From contig JBFWWU010000017.1 of the NCBI GenBank assembly GCA_050246015.1, positions 1 to 64,000 on the forward strand: 64,000 nt of DNA. Direction: 5' to 3'. Origin of the DNA: JTS-AC122 sp050246015 (GTDB lineage: Bacteria; Planctomycetota; Phycisphaerae; Phycisphaerales; UBA1924). The notes beneath the pieces were generated by a model, which did no database searches, was not told the origin of the DNA, and saw only the letters and a list, made by a program, of their open reading frames with translations. Shown in pieces: positions 61,550 through 64,000 of this stretch; positions within the stretch are counted from its first letter, which is position 1, and every line of letters begins with the position of its first letter. A program made the position numbers and the translations under genes.

Positions 61550-63667
61550 ATGGCGATCTCCCCTCCCGCGTCCTCGCCTCCCACCGCTCCGGGGCCCATC
61601 CCCACTCCTTCCGGCCACCCCAAGGGGCTCTACCTCCTCTTCGCCGTCGAAATGTGGGAGCGATTCTCCTACTACGGCATGCGCGGTCTGCTGATGCTCT
61701 ACCTCATCAGCGTCTTTTCAATCCATCAACTCAAGCCCGGCGTCTACACCAACGTCCTCACTATCACCCAGATCCAGGACGTCGAAGGTCAATCCACACC
61801 GAGCGAACTCGCCACGGAATCCCGTTCCTTCCACATCCTCGTCGGTCAGCCGCCCGGCTCCACGCCCCCCGAGACGACCCCAAGCCCCGGCACACTGCCC
61901 CTGACCATCCAGCGCCTCTCTCCGGTCCTCGCCCCCGATCCAAACAATCCGGGCTCGCAGACCTTGAAGGAGTGGACCCCGGACAGCAGCGCCGCCAGCG
62001 CCGAGCCCGTCGTCATCCACGCCCAGACCGGCACGAAACTCACCGACGCCCAGTCCACCTTCAAATATCGGATCACCAACCCCACCGACCAGCCGATCAA
62101 GATCCGCGCCGGCATCCTCCGGTCCGACAACTCACGAACCTACTTCACCGTCAACGATGAACCGGGCGACATCGTCATCGAGGTCAAGCCCGAGTCACGT
62201 CTCACGCCCGACGACAAGCCCGTCGAACTCACCATCGCCACCAACAACCATGACAGCGGGCGAAACTGGTCCAAGCCCACCGCCGCCGTCCTCTATGGCT
62301 GGTACACCGGCCTGGCCTACCTCTTCCCCATCCTCGGCGGGATCATCGCCGACAAACTCATCGGCACTCACCGCTCCATGCTCGTCGGCGGCGTCCTCAT
62401 CGCCCTCGGGCACATCATCCTCGGCATCTCCGGTTTCGGCGACCTCGCCTACGACCGCCAAGGCATGGCCCTCTTCATCATGGGCCTCGCCGTCATCGTC
62501 CTGGGCACCGGACACTTCAAGCCCTGCGTCTCCGTCATGGTCGGCCAACTCTACCCCGCCGGCGACCCCCGCCGCGACGGCGCCTTCACCATCTTCTACA
62601 TGGGTATCAACCTCGGCGCCTTCATCTGCGCCTTCGTCTGCGGCACCCTGGGCGAAAAAGTCGGCTGGCACTACGGGTTCGCCTCCGCCGCCGTCGGAAT
62701 GATCCTCGGCCTCGTCGCCTACATCATCGGCAAACCCGTCCTCCTCAAGGGCATCGGTGACGCCCCCAAGCCCAACCCCGGCGGCGCCAGCATGCTCTTC
62801 CTCGTCGGCTCCATCGTTGTCTCCGCCCTCTTTGCCGGTCTCTACTACATCGGCACCCTCGCCAAACTCGGCGAACTCATGGACTCCATCCAGGCCCGGC
62901 CTGTTGTCGCCTGGTCCATCATCGCCGTCCTCATCGCCGGCATCCTCGCCTGGACCGGCTGGTTCCTCTCCATCAATCGCGCCGAGGACCGCGGGCCCGT
63001 CCTCACCATCTTCATCTTCATGCTCTTCAACGCCTTCTTCTGGATCGCCTTCGAACAGGCCGGCTCCAGTATCAACGTCTTCACCAAGAACAACACCGAC
63101 CGCATGCTCGGCTCCTTCGAGGTCCCCGCCACCTGGTTCCAGTCCGTCAACGCCGGACTCATCTTCATCCTCGCCCCCGTCTTCGCCGTCCTCTGGACCC
63201 GCCTGGGCCGCCGAAAACTCAACCCCAGCCAGCCCGTCAAGATCGCCCTCGGGCTCATCTTCCTCGGCCTCGGCTACCTCTTCATGGTCTGGGCCGGCAA
63301 GATCGCCGTCGGCGGCGTCGTCAAGGCCAGCATGCTCTTCGTCCTCCTCACCTACTTCTGGCACACCGTCGGCGAACTCTGCCTCTCCCCCACCGGCCTC
63401 TCCTACGTCACCAAGGCCGCACCCGTCAAGTTCGTCTCCCTCCTCATGGGCATCTGGTTCGTTTCCAGTTTCATCGCCAACCTCGGCGGCGGGCTCATCG
63501 CCGCTCAGGTCGAAGCCATCGAAAAAGGAACCCTCAAACTCCCCTGGAACTTCGGCGGCCAAGCCGACTTCTTCTTCCTCTTCGTTGTCACTTCCATCGG
63601 CGCCGGCGTCGTTATCCTCCTCCTCACGCCCCTCCTCAAGCCCATGATGCGAGGCAGGGATGCGTGA
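61550..63667 (+). CDS. POT-family peptide:H+ transporter with large extracytoplasmic insert
   Basis: A 705-residue proton-dependent oligopeptide transporter. Helix 1 has the hallmark ExxERFxYYG (EMWERFSYYGMRGLLMLYL, about residues 34-52). Unlike normal POTs, about 190 residues (about 57-245) are inserted before the next helix, rich in Thr/Pro/Ser and beta-like toward its end (RITNPTDQPIKIRAGILRSD, DIVIEVKPESRLTPDDKPVELTI), which could be an Ig-like domain on the outside. Helix 2 begins VLYGWYTGLAYLFPILGGIIAD, and the protein continues with GTGHFKPCVSVMVGQLY and GELCLSPTGLSYVTK. ATG at 61550 is the first plausible start. It is divergent from the amidohydrolase cluster and shares its 284-base promoter region. 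Confidence 0.87.
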   Translation: MAISPPASSPPTAPGPIPTPSGHPKGLYLLFAVEMWERFSYYGMRGLLMLYLISVFSIHQLKPGVYTNVLTITQIQDVEGQSTPSELATESRSFHILVGQPPGSTPPETTPSPGTLPLTIQRLSPVLAPDPNNPGSQTLKEWTPDSSAASAEPVVIHAQTGTKLTDAQSTFKYRITNPTDQPIKIRAGILRSDNSRTYFTVNDEPGDIVIEVKPESRLTPDDKPVELTIATNNHDSGRNWSKPTAAVLYGWYTGLAYLFPILGGIIADKLIGTHRSMLVGGVLIALGHIILGISGFGDLAYDRQGMALFIMGLAVIVLGTGHFKPCVSVMVGQLYPAGDPRRDGAFTIFYMGINLGAFICAFVCGTLGEKVGWHYGFASAAVGMILGLVAYIIGKPVLLKGIGDAPKPNPGGASMLFLVGSIVVSALFAGLYYIGTLAKLGELMDSIQARPVVAWSIIAVLIAGILAWTGWFLSINRAEDRGPVLTIFIFMLFNAFFWIAFEQAGSSINVFTKNNTDRMLGSFEVPATWFQSVNAGLIFILAPVFAVLWTRLGRRKLNPSQPVKIALGLIFLGLGYLFMVWAGKIAVGGVVKASMLFVLLTYFWHTVGELCLSPTGLSYVTKAAPVKFVSLLMGIWFVSSFIANLGGGLIAAQVEAIEKGTLKLPWNFGGQADFFFLFVVTSIGAGVVILLLTPLLKPMMRGRDA

Positions 63668-63705
63668 CATCGCGAAAGCGCCGTCCCGGCCGGTGGCCTT
63701 CGTCC

Positions 63706-64000
63706 TCATATTCGTCGCGGCGGCATACTCGCTTTCACCGGTGTTGTTTGGGATGAGCGCAGCGGCTTCCGCATTCCACCGGGGTGGTACATACTCCCCC
63801 GGTGATGTCTGGGACACATGCACGGCGGCTTCACGTCGGGATCCGCTCGCATCAGCGCATCGATGGTCTTGATCGTGAACGCCGACTCGATATGTCCCGG
63901 CCGCACATACACAATTCCCGCAAGGGGACGCCGGGCGACAATCACGAGCGAGCCAAAATCGGAATCGTGCGTCAACACAACTCGCTGGGCTGAATACGCC
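63706..64000 (-). CDS. DUF5615 PIN-like protein, C-terminal part (runs off window end)
   Basis: The frame is open to the end of the window, so the N-terminus is missing. The visible start AYSAQRVVLTHDSDFGSLV is the typical second half of DUF5615/PIN-like proteins (R-V-hydrophobic-THDxDFG), which are often toxin parts of toxin-antitoxin pairs. After GIVYVRPGHIESAFTIKTIDALMRAD the remainder (PPCMCPRHHRGSMYHPGG...) is unlike the family and may be a divergent tail or frame drift. No antitoxin gene is seen in the window; it may lie beyond 64000. Confidence 0.6.
   Translation of the reverse strand, partial: AYSAQRVVLTHDSDFGSLVIVARRPLAGIVYVRPGHIESAFTIKTIDALMRADPDVKPPCMCPRHHRGSMYHPGGMRKPLRSSQTTPVKASMPPRRI

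Noticed and set aside
62195..63823. 542-codon Asp/Glu/Gly-rich antisense frame over the POT gene
   Set aside because: It mirrors the transporter in the opposite strand; the sense protein has clear family motifs.

Overview
The window looks like chromosomal DNA from a planctomycete, most likely of the class Phycisphaerae. It is GC-rich throughout and strongly GC-biased at third codon positions. One secreted enzyme ends in a dockerin-like calcium-binding repeat. Several genes combine one-component, c-di-GMP and extracytoplasmic-function sigma signalling. Exported proteins with long Pro/Ala or Lys/Glu low-complexity inserts are common. Taxonomy is inferred from protein style only; no rRNA gene is present. 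I found no tRNA or rRNA gene, CRISPR array, insertion sequence or prophage.

Region 1 (1-12907) is mostly housekeeping and envelope genes: the 3' part of chorismate synthase (aroC), truD, a nucleoside-type MFS permease, an HD-like protein, a phospholipid-type methyltransferase, a UbiA-family polyprenyl-phosphate phosphoribosyltransferase-like enzyme, a secreted ADP-ribosylglycohydrolase with a dockerin-like tail, a polytopic glycosyltransferase-like protein and GDP-mannose 4,6-dehydratase (gmd). Region 2 (13298-18946) carries an LpoB-like/COG3014-like lipoprotein pair, dnaA, an AT-richer non-coding stretch that could be an origin, and murQ. Region 3 (18989-24069) holds a SnoaL-like protein, a membrane TPR protein, a beta-ureidopropionase-like amidase, an orphan GroES-like protein and a membrane C39-type peptidase.

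Region 4 (24195-30178) pairs an ECF sigma factor with a 1741-residue membrane protein containing VIT and VWA domains. This looks like a sigma/sensor pair. Region 5 (30361-33462) has accA, a DksA-like protein with a histone-tail-like N-terminus, and lspA. Region 6 (33469-43740) is a signalling island. Two PilZ proteins and a REC-GGDEF-HD protein lie on the minus strand. Facing them are three histidine kinases and two stand-alone receiver proteins, several overlapping, which suggests a phosphorelay crossing into c-di-GMP control. katG and an EF-P with an unusual tip residue follow.

Region 7 (48118-61265) is the most striking part. Eight consecutive minus-strand genes encode exported amidohydrolases of the imidazolonepropionase-like (COG1228-type) family. 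One protein is a tandem fusion, giving nine modules. Four of the seven junctions are four-base ATGA overlaps. Only the protein at 51002-52321 keeps the complete metal-binding set that I can see. The other eight modules keep the fold and the C-terminal signature but have lost most metal ligands. A POT-family peptide transporter with an unusual extracytoplasmic insertion is divergently transcribed from the cluster. I infer a secreted, probably multi-subunit amidohydrolase system that handles peptide-like substrates, with one catalytic and several non-catalytic subunits. The window ends in the truncated end of a DUF5615-type PIN-like protein.
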